A DNA stretch of 52,310 bases. Origin: Anaerosacchariphilus hominis (GTDB taxonomy: Bacteria > Bacillota > Clostridia > Lachnospirales > Lachnospiraceae). A program made the translations under genes and the position numbers. Positions 17,066-26,201 of the stretch are shown here, in pieces. A model generated the notes under the pieces. The model did not search any database, was not told where the DNA came from, and was given only the letters and a program-made list of their open reading frames with translations. The stretch is from assembly GCF_014290175.1 (NCBI RefSeq), contig NZ_JACOOR010000012.1, positions 1 through 52,310 on the forward strand, given 5' to 3'. Position 1 is the stretch's first letter; the number at the start of each line of letters is the position of its first letter.

Positions 17066-17116
17066 TTTCCCGGGAAAGGGATGTGACTTTTCTTTAAAAC
17101 CCCGGGCGGATATAAT
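17066..17116 (+). promoter_or_regulatory. Promoter/operator region of the kinase-PTS operon
   Basis: A perfect TATAAT lies at 17111-17116, 37 bp before the kinase start. No good -35 is found at the right distance. A perfect 12-bp palindrome TTTCCCGGGAAA sits at 17066-17077, about 34 bp before the -10, a place that suits an activator site. The PRD regulator encoded in the same operon is a candidate binder (inference). Confidence 0.45.
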
Positions 17117-17152
17117 TTAAATATCATAAAAAACAGACAAATAGGTGGTAAT

Positions 17153-18691
17153 ATGGCGAAATTTCTGATAGGATGTGATATTGGGACAAGCGGTGCGAAG
17201 GCAATCCTTGCGGATGCAGAGGGAAAGGTATATGCGGACTACTATGTGGAATATCCTTTGTATTCTCCTAAGGCGGGCTGGTTCGAGCATGATCCCGAGG
17301 ATTACTGGAGAGTATTTAAAAAGAACATGGCGGAGATTCTGAAAAAATCAGAAATCGATCCCCATGAAATCGCCGGAATCAGCGTCAGTGCCTGCTCACC
17401 CTGCTGTGTTCTGGTGGATCGGGAGGGAAATGCGCTGAAAAGAAGCCCAATTTGGATGGATCGAAGGGCCCAGGAGGAATGTGAGCAAATTCGAAACATC
17501 TATGACGATGAGGAAATCTTTCAAGTGTCAGCTAATCCGTTGGATCCACACAGTGGAGCGGTGAAACTGCTCTGGGAGAAAAATCATAATCCGGAGCTGT
17601 ACCGGAAGACCTATAAGATGTTGAATCCGGCTAATTATATCGCGATGAAGCTGACCGGCGAATTTGTCACCGACTATTCCAACGCTTCCCTCATCGGAAT
17701 CGTCTTCGACATCGTGAAGCGGGAATGGCGGGGCGACATGGCAGAAAAGCTGGGGATTGATCTGGATAAATTTGCCCGGCTGACCCCCTGCCATGAGATC
17801 GCCGGAGAGGTGACGAAAAAGGCGGCTGAGGAGTGCGGACTCTGCCCGGGAATCCCGGTGGCAGCAGGAACTGTGGACTGTAACGCGGCGTGGTTGGGGA
17901 ATGGTTCCACCAGGCCGGGAGACGCCAGTCTGGTCATGGGAACCGCGGGAGCTCTCGGCGTAGTTCACAGCGAACCGAAGTTTACCCGGGGTCTGACCAC
18001 GATCATCCACACAGCGGATTCGGAGCATCTGTACACCACACTGGCCGGAACCTCCACCTGTGGCGGACTGCTCCGGTATCTGAGAGATACCTTTACCAGA
18101 GAAGAGAGTGAACGGATGAAGGCGGAAGGAAGGGATATCTACGATCTGTTTTCTGAGGAGGCAGGGAAGATCCGCGCAGGCTCAGACGGCCTGATCGTGC
18201 TTCCCTATCTGTCTGGCGAGCGGACCCCCATCTGGAATCCCAAGGCCAGAGGCCTGGTATTCGGCCTGTCTTTTTCCCATACGAGAGGACATTGGGTGCG
18301 GGCCATGATGGAGGGCGGCATTTACGCCATCTATCACTGCCTGAAGATCATGAAGGAAAATGATCTGGTTCTGAAGGAGCCGATTCTGGTCAGCGAGGGC
18401 GGTTCCAAAAGCCCCTTGTGGCGGCAGATCGCTTCCGATATCATGAATGTGGAATTGGATTACATGAAGAACGCCAAGGGCGCGCCCATGGGAAATGTGA
18501 TCAACGCAGGTGTGGCAGTGGGACTGTTCCCGGATTTTGATGTGGCAAAGAACTTTATCAAAGTGGATCAGACCCATCATCCGGATGCGGCGCAGCATGA
18601 GATTTACGAAAAATACTTTGCGGTGTACCGGGAATTATACGGGGATGTAAAGCGGCATTACGAAACCATATCGAGGATAAGAAATGATTAG
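17153..18691 (+). CDS. FGGY-family carbohydrate kinase (xylulokinase-like)
   Basis: A 512-residue cytoplasmic kinase. The N-terminal DIGTSGAKAILAD is the phosphate-binding loop, WMDRRAQEECEQI is the FGGY substrate-side segment, TVDCNAAWLG and GTAGALGVV are the central motifs, and GGSKSPLWRQIASDIMN is the C-terminal ATPase signature. The aspartate in TVDCNAA is the likely base. Members act on xylulose, gluconate, ribulose, erythritol and other polyols, and the substrate cannot be told from sequence alone. GGTGG precedes the ATG. It overlaps the next gene by 8 bp, so kinase and regulator are co-translated. An internal kinase beside PTS genes suggests that the ABC transporter downstream brings in the unphosphorylated substrate. 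Confidence 0.88.
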   Translation: MAKFLIGCDIGTSGAKAILADAEGKVYADYYVEYPLYSPKAGWFEHDPEDYWRVFKKNMAEILKKSEIDPHEIAGISVSACSPCCVLVDREGNALKRSPIWMDRRAQEECEQIRNIYDDEEIFQVSANPLDPHSGAVKLLWEKNHNPELYRKTYKMLNPANYIAMKLTGEFVTDYSNASLIGIVFDIVKREWRGDMAEKLGIDLDKFARLTPCHEIAGEVTKKAAEECGLCPGIPVAAGTVDCNAAWLGNGSTRPGDASLVMGTAGALGVVHSEPKFTRGLTTIIHTADSEHLYTTLAGTSTCGGLLRYLRDTFTREESERMKAEGRDIYDLFSEEAGKIRAGSDGLIVLPYLSGERTPIWNPKARGLVFGLSFSHTRGHWVRAMMEGGIYAIYHCLKIMKENDLVLKEPILVSEGGSKSPLWRQIASDIMNVELDYMKNAKGAPMGNVINAGVAVGLFPDFDVAKNFIKVDQTHHPDAAQHEIYEKYFAVYRELYGDVKRHYETISRIRND

Positions 18692-20789
18692 CCAGAAGGA
18701 TCTGAAGATATTAGTCCTCCTGCTTGAAGCGGCGGAGAAAGAAAAACGGGTTTCCATAGAAGAACTGGCAGAGCGGCTGGGACTTTCGGTGCGGACCGTG
18801 CGCAACAATCTGGAGCGGATAGATGATTACCTGAAAAACAACGGATTTCCGATCCTGGAGAGGGATCGGAAATTCGGCATTTTGCTTGGAATCCCCCGGG
18901 AGGAGCTGGAGGCGGCCAAAAAGAAGCTACTGCAGATGAACCGGGAAACCTATGTGTTTTCCAAGGAAGAGCGCATCCTGTACCTGAAAATGCTGCTGTT
19001 CGAGGCGGAGGATTATCTGACCTACGATCAACTGTCGGAGACTCTCTTTGTCAGCAGAAAGACCGTTATCGACGATGTCCATCAGGTGAAGGAGGACTGC
19101 GAGGCCTGGGAGATCCGGGTGACCGGAACGAAGAAAGGGCTGAAAAGCCTGGGAACGGAAAACGCCAGGAGGAGCTGCCTGACAGACAGCCTTCTTGGTA
19201 TGTTCACCCCACTGGAGCTGTGGGAGATCCTGCGGGACATCTACCCCAATAAAAGCAGTATCATCGAGAAAACCTGGAATGAGATTGCCGGCAGCGAGCA
19301 TGTGGTGCTGTGCGAAAAATGCCTGCGGGAAGCGGAAAACGAAGTGAAGCAGACGGTCACTGATGCCCAGTATTATATGGTCATCGGATTGTCTGCCTTT
19401 GTGCTGTCCAGAAGGGAACGGGGAAAAGAGGCCCTGCCGGAGACGGCGTGTATGGAAGCGCCCCGGTACCTGAAGGCATACTATGAAAAGCTGGAAGAGA
19501 TCCTTCCGGGCTTCGGGCTGGAGGAACAGGTCTGGATCTTAAATGAGCTGGACCGCATCTTCCACCTGGAGAATATGGAGCGTTCCGAGAGCCTTTCCAT
19601 GGCCATGACGGAACAGCTTTTGCTGGAGACCAGCGAACGGCTGGATAAACCCTATTTCGGGGACGAGGAACTGCGGAGCAGTCTCCAGAAGCATCTGATT
19701 TCCCTGATTGAGAACAGCTTTATGGGCTGCGGTATGGAACAGAAGGGAATGGAGCATATCGTGCGGGAAAACCGTGCCCTGTATGAGTGCATCCTGAGTT
19801 GCCTGGAGCAGTACCCGGAGGCGGAATTTTACGGGAACCGGGAGGAAGAAAGCGCCCTTCTGATGCTACATTTCCTGGCGGCAGACGAGAGGAGGATCCT
19901 GAAAGCGACCACAGGCTACAGTACGGTGATTATCTGTAACAACGGAGTGGGAACGGCCAAGATCGCGTCAGCACGGATCAAGCAGTATTTTCCGCAGATT
20001 CGGATTATCACCACCACGGCAGCCCGGAACGCGGCCCGGGAGATTCAGGAGGAACAGCCGGATTTCCTGATCTCTACGATTCCCTTTCAGCATCCGAATA
20101 TTCCGGTGATTCATGTCAATACGCTGCCCACAGAGGATGATCTGAAGAAAATCCGTCAGTTCCTTACGGGAAACGCGCGGCAGAATAAAAGAGTGCCGGT
20201 ATCGGATCTCTATTCCCGGGTGATGGACGTCATAAGGGCGACCTGTGAGGTGCGAGATGCGGAGACCCTGGAGCGCCAGCTGCTACGGCTGTTCCCCCAG
20301 GAGGAGCGGTCCCCGGAGCTGCTGGACATGCTGACGGAAGAGGTGATACAGACGGGGGTGCAGGCGTCTGACTGGGAAGAGGCTATCCGAAAGAGCGCGG
20401 AGCCCCTGGTCCGGCAGGGAAGCGTGGAGGGCGGATACGTGGACAGTATGGTGCAGACCGTGAAAAAGATGGGTCCCTATATCGTGATTACCAAGGGGAT
20501 CGCTCTGCCGCATGCGCCGTCTACGGACGGAGTAAACCGTTCCTGCATTAGTCTGGCTACGCTGAAGGAACCGGTTTCCTTCGGCAATAAGATGAACGAT
20601 CCGGTAAAACTGATGATCTGCATCGCGACCGTGAATAAAAAGGAGCATATGCGGGAAATGTCCCGTCTGATACAGTTTATCAGCAACAAGAAAGCAGTGC
20701 AGGAAGTCCTTGAGGCGAAGAATGAAAAAGAGATTCTGAGAATCGTGCATCAGATACGGCTTCAGGAGACAGACAGGAGGAAAACGTGA
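18684..20789 (+). CDS. BglG/MtlR-type PRD regulator with EIIB and EIIA domains
   Basis: A 701-residue multidomain regulator. An N-terminal helix-turn-helix (SIEELAERLGLSVRTVRNNL, about 23-42) is followed by a second HTH-like region (LTYDQLSETLFVSRKTV), a PRD region (about 200-400), a Bgl-type EIIB domain (VIICNNGVGTAKIAS, phosphorylated C about 415) and a C-terminal type-2 EIIA domain with the histidine motif KGIALPHAPS. Activity is probably set by PTS phosphorylation at these sites. The EIIA domain may also serve the IIB and IIC encoded just downstream, since no separate IIA gene is present. Coupled by overlap to both neighbours. Confidence 0.9.
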   Translation: MISQKDLKILVLLLEAAEKEKRVSIEELAERLGLSVRTVRNNLERIDDYLKNNGFPILERDRKFGILLGIPREELEAAKKKLLQMNRETYVFSKEERILYLKMLLFEAEDYLTYDQLSETLFVSRKTVIDDVHQVKEDCEAWEIRVTGTKKGLKSLGTENARRSCLTDSLLGMFTPLELWEILRDIYPNKSSIIEKTWNEIAGSEHVVLCEKCLREAENEVKQTVTDAQYYMVIGLSAFVLSRRERGKEALPETACMEAPRYLKAYYEKLEEILPGFGLEEQVWILNELDRIFHLENMERSESLSMAMTEQLLLETSERLDKPYFGDEELRSSLQKHLISLIENSFMGCGMEQKGMEHIVRENRALYECILSCLEQYPEAEFYGNREEESALLMLHFLAADERRILKATTGYSTVIICNNGVGTAKIASARIKQYFPQIRIITTTAARNAAREIQEEQPDFLISTIPFQHPNIPVIHVNTLPTEDDLKKIRQFLTGNARQNKRVPVSDLYSRVMDVIRATCEVRDAETLERQLLRLFPQEERSPELLDMLTEEVIQTGVQASDWEEAIRKSAEPLVRQGSVEGGYVDSMVQTVKKMGPYIVITKGIALPHAPSTDGVNRSCISLATLKEPVSFGNKMNDPVKLMICIATVNKKEHMREMSRLIQFISNKKAVQEVLEAKNEKEILRIVHQIRLQETDRRKT

Positions 20790-21085
20790 AGATAGTAACA
20801 CTGTGTACGTGTGGGTTGGGAACCTGCTTTGCATTGAAAATAAAGGTGGAAGAGGTACTGGAGAGTCTGGGGCTGAGCTGCGAGGTGCTTCCCTGCGATT
20901 TGAGCAGCGGCTTTCTTGAGGCGGCGGATCTGTATGTGGTGCCCTACGGCCTGGATGTCGATGTGAACTCTTTGGGCGGCTTTGGGGTGTTGGTCATTGA
21001 AGACGTGCTGGATACAGAGGAGATAGAAAAGAAGCTGCAAGAGAGCTTTGAAAATATGAAACGGAGTGGATATCCATGGAAGTGA
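20786..21085 (+). CDS. PTS IIB subunit, ascorbate (Ula/Sga)-like
   Basis: A 99-residue cytoplasmic phosphocarrier starting at GTG 20786, with AGGAGG upstream; the start overlaps the regulator's stop (GTGA). CTCGLGTCFALKIKVEEVL is the phosphocysteine loop, with C9 as the likely phosphorylated residue. It passes phosphate from EIIA to the sugar bound by IIC. The next gene starts 10 bp before this one ends. Confidence 0.85.
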   Translation: MKIVTLCTCGLGTCFALKIKVEEVLESLGLSCEVLPCDLSSGFLEAADLYVVPYGLDVDVNSLGGFGVLVIEDVLDTEEIEKKLQESFENMKRSGYPWK

Positions 21086-22284
21086 ACTGGTTTATAACGA
21101 TACCCTGGCTGCCGGCGATCACGACGGCAGCTTATCTGACGGTAAAGAAAAAAAGTCCCAGTGAGATCATAGAAAATACCGTAAAGGCCATGCTGGGCTA
21201 TTATCTGATCTGCGCGGGAGCCTATCTGGCCATAGAGGCGATGTCGCCGCTGGACGCCCGGATATATGGTGCCACCGGGACCCATGTGGGGATCCTGAAT
21301 ACGGAGCTGATGGGAGCGGTGCTGGTTGAAAAGAGCGGAAACGCAGGATTTCTGACATTTTTGCTGGCCTTCGCCGTGAATCTTCTGCTGGCAAGAAAAC
21401 TGAAAAAGGGATATCTGTTTCTGACAGGCCATCATTTACTGTTTCTGAGCTTGATGACCTGTTTCGTGATCCGGGAAAAAATACAGCTGTCACCGCTGGC
21501 AGCGGCAGCGCTGGGCGGTATGATTACCGGAATCTATATCTGGTTCTGCGTAGGGGCCAGCGCGGGCTGTATGGAAAAGCTGAAGCCCGGAGCAAGGGCG
21601 GGCCTTGGAAATTCCGCTTCCGGCGCGGCCGTCATAGGAACGGTGGCGGGCCGCTGTTTTCGGAAGAAAAAGAAGCTGGAGTACTATGGAAAAGAGGGAC
21701 GAAATACAAGCTTTGTGACTTCGATTGGCGTGATTACGGTATTTGTGCTGTATCTTGTGATGCCGGGAACGGGGAAGAGCCTTTCGGAAGCGGCCCGCTG
21801 TGCGCTCATGTACGGAGCAGCACTGTCGGCCATCGTGTACGGGTTACGGATGTTGCTGGGAAATGTGATTCAGATGTTCTGGGAACTTGGCAAGCGGTAT
21901 GTGCCGGATCTGGTGACGGGGCTTGACTCTACGGCGATAGTGTCCTATTCGCCGGGAGCCTGGAAGGCCGGATTCTGTGCGGCGTCTGTGACAGCGGCCA
22001 TAGCCTCGCTGCTTCTGTTTGTCACGGGCAGTCCTTTTGCGGCGCTGCCGGGCTTTACGAGTCTCTATTTCGCAGGAGGTGTGGCAGGTGTATTCGGCAA
22101 TATGGAAGGCGGAAAACAGGGCGCAGCCCTTGCAGGGGCAGTGACCGGAATCGCGGTGATTCTTCTGACTAGCGGCCTGGTGCTTCTGTCGGGAATGGGC
22201 GTCGGATACGGCATGGCTTTGGGAGAGACGGAGTACGGGATCCTGGGTTGTCTGCTGAGCGTGGTATTGAATGTCATAAAATAA
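21076..22284 (+). CDS. PTS IIC permease, ascorbate (UlaA/SgaT)-like
   Basis: A 402-residue integral membrane protein with about ten hydrophobic segments. It resembles UlaA in IIENTVKAMLGYYLICAGAY, in the LTGHHLLFL segment (LTGHIMF in UlaA), in YVPDLVTGLDSTAIVSYSPG and in FAGGVAGVFGNMEGGKQGAA. It is shorter than UlaA (about 465 residues). Together with IIB and the EIIA domain of the regulator it forms a possible complete PTS. The substrate may be a polyol- or ascorbate-like acid, but the neighbouring kinase and radical enzyme suggest something other than ascorbate. Confidence 0.83.
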   Translation: MEVNWFITIPWLPAITTAAYLTVKKKSPSEIIENTVKAMLGYYLICAGAYLAIEAMSPLDARIYGATGTHVGILNTELMGAVLVEKSGNAGFLTFLLAFAVNLLLARKLKKGYLFLTGHHLLFLSLMTCFVIREKIQLSPLAAAALGGMITGIYIWFCVGASAGCMEKLKPGARAGLGNSASGAAVIGTVAGRCFRKKKKLEYYGKEGRNTSFVTSIGVITVFVLYLVMPGTGKSLSEAARCALMYGAALSAIVYGLRMLLGNVIQMFWELGKRYVPDLVTGLDSTAIVSYSPGAWKAGFCAASVTAAIASLLLFVTGSPFAALPGFTSLYFAGGVAGVFGNMEGGKQGAALAGAVTGIAVILLTSGLVLLSGMGVGYGMALGETEYGILGCLLSVVLNVIK

Positions 22285-22303
22285 CAGAATAAAGGAGAAA
22301 AGC

Positions 22304-22567
22304 ATGATTACAGAGACCATTATCATTCGGAATCATATCGGCCTACACGCGCATCCCTCCTGGATGATTGCCATGGAAGCGGAAAAGTATGAGTCAGATA
22401 TTCAGATCTTATACCATGGCCAGAGCGCGGACGCCAAGCGGAGTATTAGTATCCTGGCTCTGGGAGTGGATGCGGGAGAGAGCGTGGAGCTTCGGGTATC
22501 CGGCAGGGATGAAAAGGACGCCGCGGAGAAGCTTTCTTATCTGCTGAAACACATTTCCAATGCCTGA
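22304..22567 (+). CDS. HPr-like phosphocarrier with altered active site
   Basis: An 87-residue HPr fold protein. The phosphorylated histidine H15 lies in NHIGLHAHPS, where R17 of classical HPr (GLHARP) is replaced by H. The regulatory-serine region reads DAKRSISILALGVDAGESV. It follows IIC by 19 bp with AAAGGAG in place and is probably devoted to this operon rather than being the general HPr. Loss of the arginine may alter the speed or partner of phosphate transfer (inference). Confidence 0.85.
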   Translation: MITETIIIRNHIGLHAHPSWMIAMEAEKYESDIQILYHGQSADAKRSISILALGVDAGESVELRVSGRDEKDAAEKLSYLLKHISNA

Positions 22568-22700
22568 AAACATCAAACTATTGTGATAAAAGTGAAAAAA
22601 TATACGATAAAAGGGGAATGCTTTGTTACTTTTTTAAAAAATAGACTTGTGATACCATCTATTTAAGATAATAAGATGAAAGGCAGAGAAGGAGAAGAAT

Positions 22701-24224
22701 ATGGGGAATAAAGTATATGCACTGGAAATGCAGCATATTGTAAAACGCTTTTCTTCCTTTTTGGCAGTCAATGATATCAGTATCCAGGTTCGCCCGGGCG
22801 AAGTACACGCCATCTGCGGAGAGAACGGAGCTGGAAAATCCACACTGATGAAGGTGCTGGCCGGAGAGTATCCGGATTATGAGGGCAGGATTTCCATTCA
22901 CGGAACAGAGGTGAAGCTGGACAGCCCCACCACAGCCCGCAGATGCGGAATCGCCATTATCCATCAGGAGCTGGGACTGGCCGGCCCCATCTCGGTGGCG
23001 GAGAATATTTTTGCCGGGAACCTGCCGCGGAAAAAGGGAATCCTGCTGGATCGCAGGAAGCTTTATGAGGATGCGAAGAAATATCTCGGAATGGTAGGCC
23101 TGTCCTACGTGAGACCGGAGACCCTGGTTTCCGCTTTAAGTCAGCACGAGGCCCAGCTGGTGGAGATCGCCAAGGCCCTGTCCAACGATCCAAAAATCCT
23201 GATTATGGACGAGCCCACATCGGCCCTTTCCAGAGAAGAGGGAAAACGTCTGTTTTCGATTATCGAGGATCTGAAGAAGCGGGGACTGGCGATTCTGTAT
23301 ATCTCCCATTTCCTGAGCGAGGTCTTTGAAGTATCCGATTATATCACTACCATGCGGGACGGCCGCCATGTGGCCACAGAGGCAAAGACAGAGACCACGC
23401 CGGAAAAAGTCATTTACCATATGGTGGGAAAAGATATCAAGGATTTTTATGCGGAGCGGAAGACGACGGTGGGCAGCACCGTTCTGGAAGCCAAAAGCCT
23501 GACCAGATACGGTTTCTTTCAGAATATTTCCTTTGATGTGCATGAGGGAGAGATCCTGGGAATCTGCGGACTGTCGGGAGCCGGAAGAACGGAGCTGGCC
23601 AGAGCCCTGGTGGGAATCGACCAGTGGGACGAGGGAGAGCTTTTCTATGAGGGAGAGTCCATCCGGAATCATTCCTATACCGAATCCATCCGGCGGAATA
23701 TCGCTTATCTGGCGGAGGATCGGAAGCTGCAGGGACTGATGCTGAATCTTCCCATAGGTGAAAATATCACAAGCGCAAAGGCCATCTGCCAGAGCAGAAG
23801 CTTCTGGTGTCAGGAGGAACAGGAAAAGAATGCCGTGGACGGGCTGATGGAAGAGCTTCAGGTGAATCCGAGAAATGTGAAGAAGATTGTGGGTCAGCTC
23901 TCCGGTGGAAATCAGCAGAAGGTGCTTCTGGCAAAATGGCTGCTGACGGATCCGAAGCTGTTGATTCTGGACGAGCCCACCAGAGGCGTGGACGTGGGCG
24001 CGAAGAGTATGATTCATGAGGCCATCAAGCGCCATGTGGACAAAGGAAACGCGGCTATTATCATTTCCTCGGATCTGATGGAAGTGGGCGGTCTGTCCGA
24101 CCGGGTTCTGCTGCTGTATCACGGCAGGCAGCGTGGCATTATAGAAAAGGACAAAGATAACTGCTCAGAGGTATCGCTTCTGATGCTGGCGAATGGGGAT
24201 GGAAAAGCGTATGAAGAAGGCTAA
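22701..24224 (+). CDS. Sugar ABC transporter ATPase (RbsA/YtfR-like)
   Basis: A 507-residue duplicated ATPase. The N-terminal half has Walker A GENGAGKST and Walker B ILIMDEPTSAL. The C-terminal half has a degenerate P-loop GLSGAGRTEL, signature LSGGNQQKVLLAKWL and Walker B LLILDEPTRGVDVGAK, as in RbsA/MglA/YtfR. It powers import by the two permeases that follow. A 133-bp AT-rich leader separates it from the HPr-like gene; no convincing -35/-10 pair is seen there. AGAAGGAG precedes the ATG. Its end overlaps the first permease gene. Confidence 0.92.
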   Translation: MGNKVYALEMQHIVKRFSSFLAVNDISIQVRPGEVHAICGENGAGKSTLMKVLAGEYPDYEGRISIHGTEVKLDSPTTARRCGIAIIHQELGLAGPISVAENIFAGNLPRKKGILLDRRKLYEDAKKYLGMVGLSYVRPETLVSALSQHEAQLVEIAKALSNDPKILIMDEPTSALSREEGKRLFSIIEDLKKRGLAILYISHFLSEVFEVSDYITTMRDGRHVATEAKTETTPEKVIYHMVGKDIKDFYAERKTTVGSTVLEAKSLTRYGFFQNISFDVHEGEILGICGLSGAGRTELARALVGIDQWDEGELFYEGESIRNHSYTESIRRNIAYLAEDRKLQGLMLNLPIGENITSAKAICQSRSFWCQEEQEKNAVDGLMEELQVNPRNVKKIVGQLSGGNQQKVLLAKWLLTDPKLLILDEPTRGVDVGAKSMIHEAIKRHVDKGNAAIIISSDLMEVGGLSDRVLLLYHGRQRGIIEKDKDNCSEVSLLMLANGDGKAYEEG

Positions 24225-25176
24225 TATACTGGAATTTGTCAGCCGGTTCGGAACCTATATGATAGTAATTATTCTGGTGGGACTTGGCTGTGTCATATCC
24301 GATAAATTTTTGAGTACCACCAATCTGATCAATATTCTGGACGCGGTTTCCTATCTGGGAATTCTGGCCAGCGGCATGGCCCTGGTGACCTACTGCGGCC
24401 AGAGCGTGGACCTGTCCACACCCTCCACCATCGCGGTGGCCAGCTTCGTGTCAATCCTGACCCTGCGGTTCGGCATGATTCCGATGATTTTGTGTACCCT
24501 GTTGAGCGGCGCGTTGATCGGACTTTTCAACGGACTGATTGTGGGAAAGTTCCGGATTAACACGGTGGTCTGGACTCTGGCAGTCAGCTTTGTATTCGCC
24601 GGACTGATCCGTGTGATTTTCGGAAGCGCCAATATCTACGTGACCACAGGCAACACCAGAGCTTTTGAACAGATATCCCGTTACCGGATCAGCGGCAGGA
24701 TTCCTCTGGGCGTGGTGGTGATGGTAGCTCTGATGATAGGACTTCATATCTTCGTATCCCGGAGCAGAATCGGACGGCAGCTGAAGCTGGTGGGCTGTTC
24801 GGAGCTGGTGGCCCGCTACAGCGGAATCAATGTGCTGCGGATTATCACCCTTTCCTTTGTGGGAAGCGGCATGGCAGCGGCCATCACGGGACTGTTTATC
24901 GCGTCCCTTTCCAAATCAGCCTGCTATAATTACGGAACCGGCTACGAGTTCCGGGCGATTACGGCGGTGGTATTAAGTGGAATGGTCCTGGACGGAGGCC
25001 GGGGAAGTATCGCGGGAGTTCTGGGCGGCGTTCTGGCCATCGGACTTCTGAACAACATCATGACCCTGCTGGGTCTGAACAGCTTCCTGCAGGATGTGGT
25101 AACTGGAATCGTATTTATCGTAATTGTCTGGTTTACAAACTACACGAAGACGAAATTGGAGGCGCTCAATGGATAA
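24193..25176 (+). CDS. Sugar ABC transporter permease 1 (RbsC/YtfT-like)
   Basis: About 327 residues with eight to ten membrane segments typical of BPD_transp_2 permeases. GSGMAAAITGLFIASL and VLSGMVLDGGRGSIAGVLGG are characteristic. Three in-frame starts (24193, 24199, 24211) lie inside the end of the ATPase gene; ATG 24211 (MKKANILEF) fits best with permease N-termini. It works as half of a two-permease channel, as in the YtfQRT-YjfF system. Confidence 0.9.
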   Translation: MGMEKRMKKANILEFVSRFGTYMIVIILVGLGCVISDKFLSTTNLINILDAVSYLGILASGMALVTYCGQSVDLSTPSTIAVASFVSILTLRFGMIPMILCTLLSGALIGLFNGLIVGKFRINTVVWTLAVSFVFAGLIRVIFGSANIYVTTGNTRAFEQISRYRISGRIPLGVVVMVALMIGLHIFVSRSRIGRQLKLVGCSELVARYSGINVLRIITLSFVGSGMAAAITGLFIASLSKSACYNYGTGYEFRAITAVVLSGMVLDGGRGSIAGVLGGVLAIGLLNNIMTLLGLNSFLQDVVTGIVFIVIVWFTNYTKTKLEALNG

Positions 25177-26176
25177 GGACAGAAAGAAATGGATGGCGTT
25201 TTGCAGCGCCAATCGGGTTTATCTGATATTTGCGGCAGTCTTTGTACTGATGAGCCTGTTTGCTCCGAGGTTTTTCAATACCTATAATATCGGGACGCTT
25301 CTGGGAACAGCCATGCTGAACGGAATCGTGGTCATCGGCTTTACTATTGTACTCATCTGCGGACATCTGGATCTGTCCACGGTGGCGATTATCAATGTGG
25401 CGGGAAATCTGGCCATCTATATGGTACAGAAGACCGGAAGCTTCGGAGCAGGCATCCTGGCGGCGGTGGTGGCAGGCATTGTGATTGGAATCGTAAATGG
25501 CCTGCTTGTGACAAGGGCCAAGATCAACTCTTTCATTGCCACCCTGGGTATGTCCACCCTGCTGCAGGGCTTGGTAAGCTACTCCAACAATGCGGCCACC
25601 CGTTCCATCACGGATTTTACCATGACGGATTTTCTGGATAAAAAGCTGATTCCTATTGTGCCCAACCGGGCGCTGATCGCGATTATCATCGTGCTGCTGG
25701 TACATTTCTTCATGAGCCGTACCACCATGGGAAAGAACTTTTATCTGGTGGGAGGCAATGTGGAATCCGCATGGTACGCGGGTATCCGTCCGGAGCATTA
25801 CCTGATCGGGGCCTTTTCCCTGAACGGAGCCTTCGCGGCTCTGGGTGGCGCGTTGTATGCCTGCTATCTGGCTTCAGCCATGGCGGACATCGGAGCCATG
25901 GGCGTCAGCCCACTGAACATGCTGATTGCGGCCTCTGTACTGGGAGGAGCCAGCCTGGCGGGCGGAAGGGGAAGCATACTTCACAGCTTTTTCGGAGTGC
26001 TGACGCTGACTGCCCTGTATAACGGTCTCACCTGCTTTAAGTTGGGGTATGAGATGCAGATCTTTGTAAACGGAATCGTACTGATGATCGTGGTGCTGAT
26101 GGAAGCGGTCAGCCTGTATCGGAAGAATAAGCTCGCTGGATCAAAAAGCGATTTATTTAAACAAGCGCAAAACTAA
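25169..26176 (+). CDS. Sugar ABC transporter permease 2 (RbsC/YjfF-like)
   Basis: A 335-residue membrane protein from ATG 25169, which has GGAGG six bases upstream and overlaps the first permease by 8 bp. An upstream TTG at 25124 is open but would add an arginine-rich stretch. Hydrophobic segments and ASVLGGASLAGGRGSILHSF match BPD_transp_2 proteins. It is distinct in sequence from the first permease, which suggests a heterodimer. Confidence 0.9.
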   Translation: MDKDRKKWMAFCSANRVYLIFAAVFVLMSLFAPRFFNTYNIGTLLGTAMLNGIVVIGFTIVLICGHLDLSTVAIINVAGNLAIYMVQKTGSFGAGILAAVVAGIVIGIVNGLLVTRAKINSFIATLGMSTLLQGLVSYSNNAATRSITDFTMTDFLDKKLIPIVPNRALIAIIIVLLVHFFMSRTTMGKNFYLVGGNVESAWYAGIRPEHYLIGAFSLNGAFAALGGALYACYLASAMADIGAMGVSPLNMLIAASVLGGASLAGGRGSILHSFFGVLTLTALYNGLTCFKLGYEMQIFVNGIVLMIVVLMEAVSLYRKNKLAGSKSDLFKQAQN

Positions 26177-26201
26177 AAATCAAAAAGGGAGGTTTTACAA
26201 C

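Noticed and set aside
23136..24122. A 328-codon minus-strand ORF within the sugar ABC ATPase
   Set aside because: A shadow of a GC-rich gene that carries complete Walker and signature motifs on the other strand.
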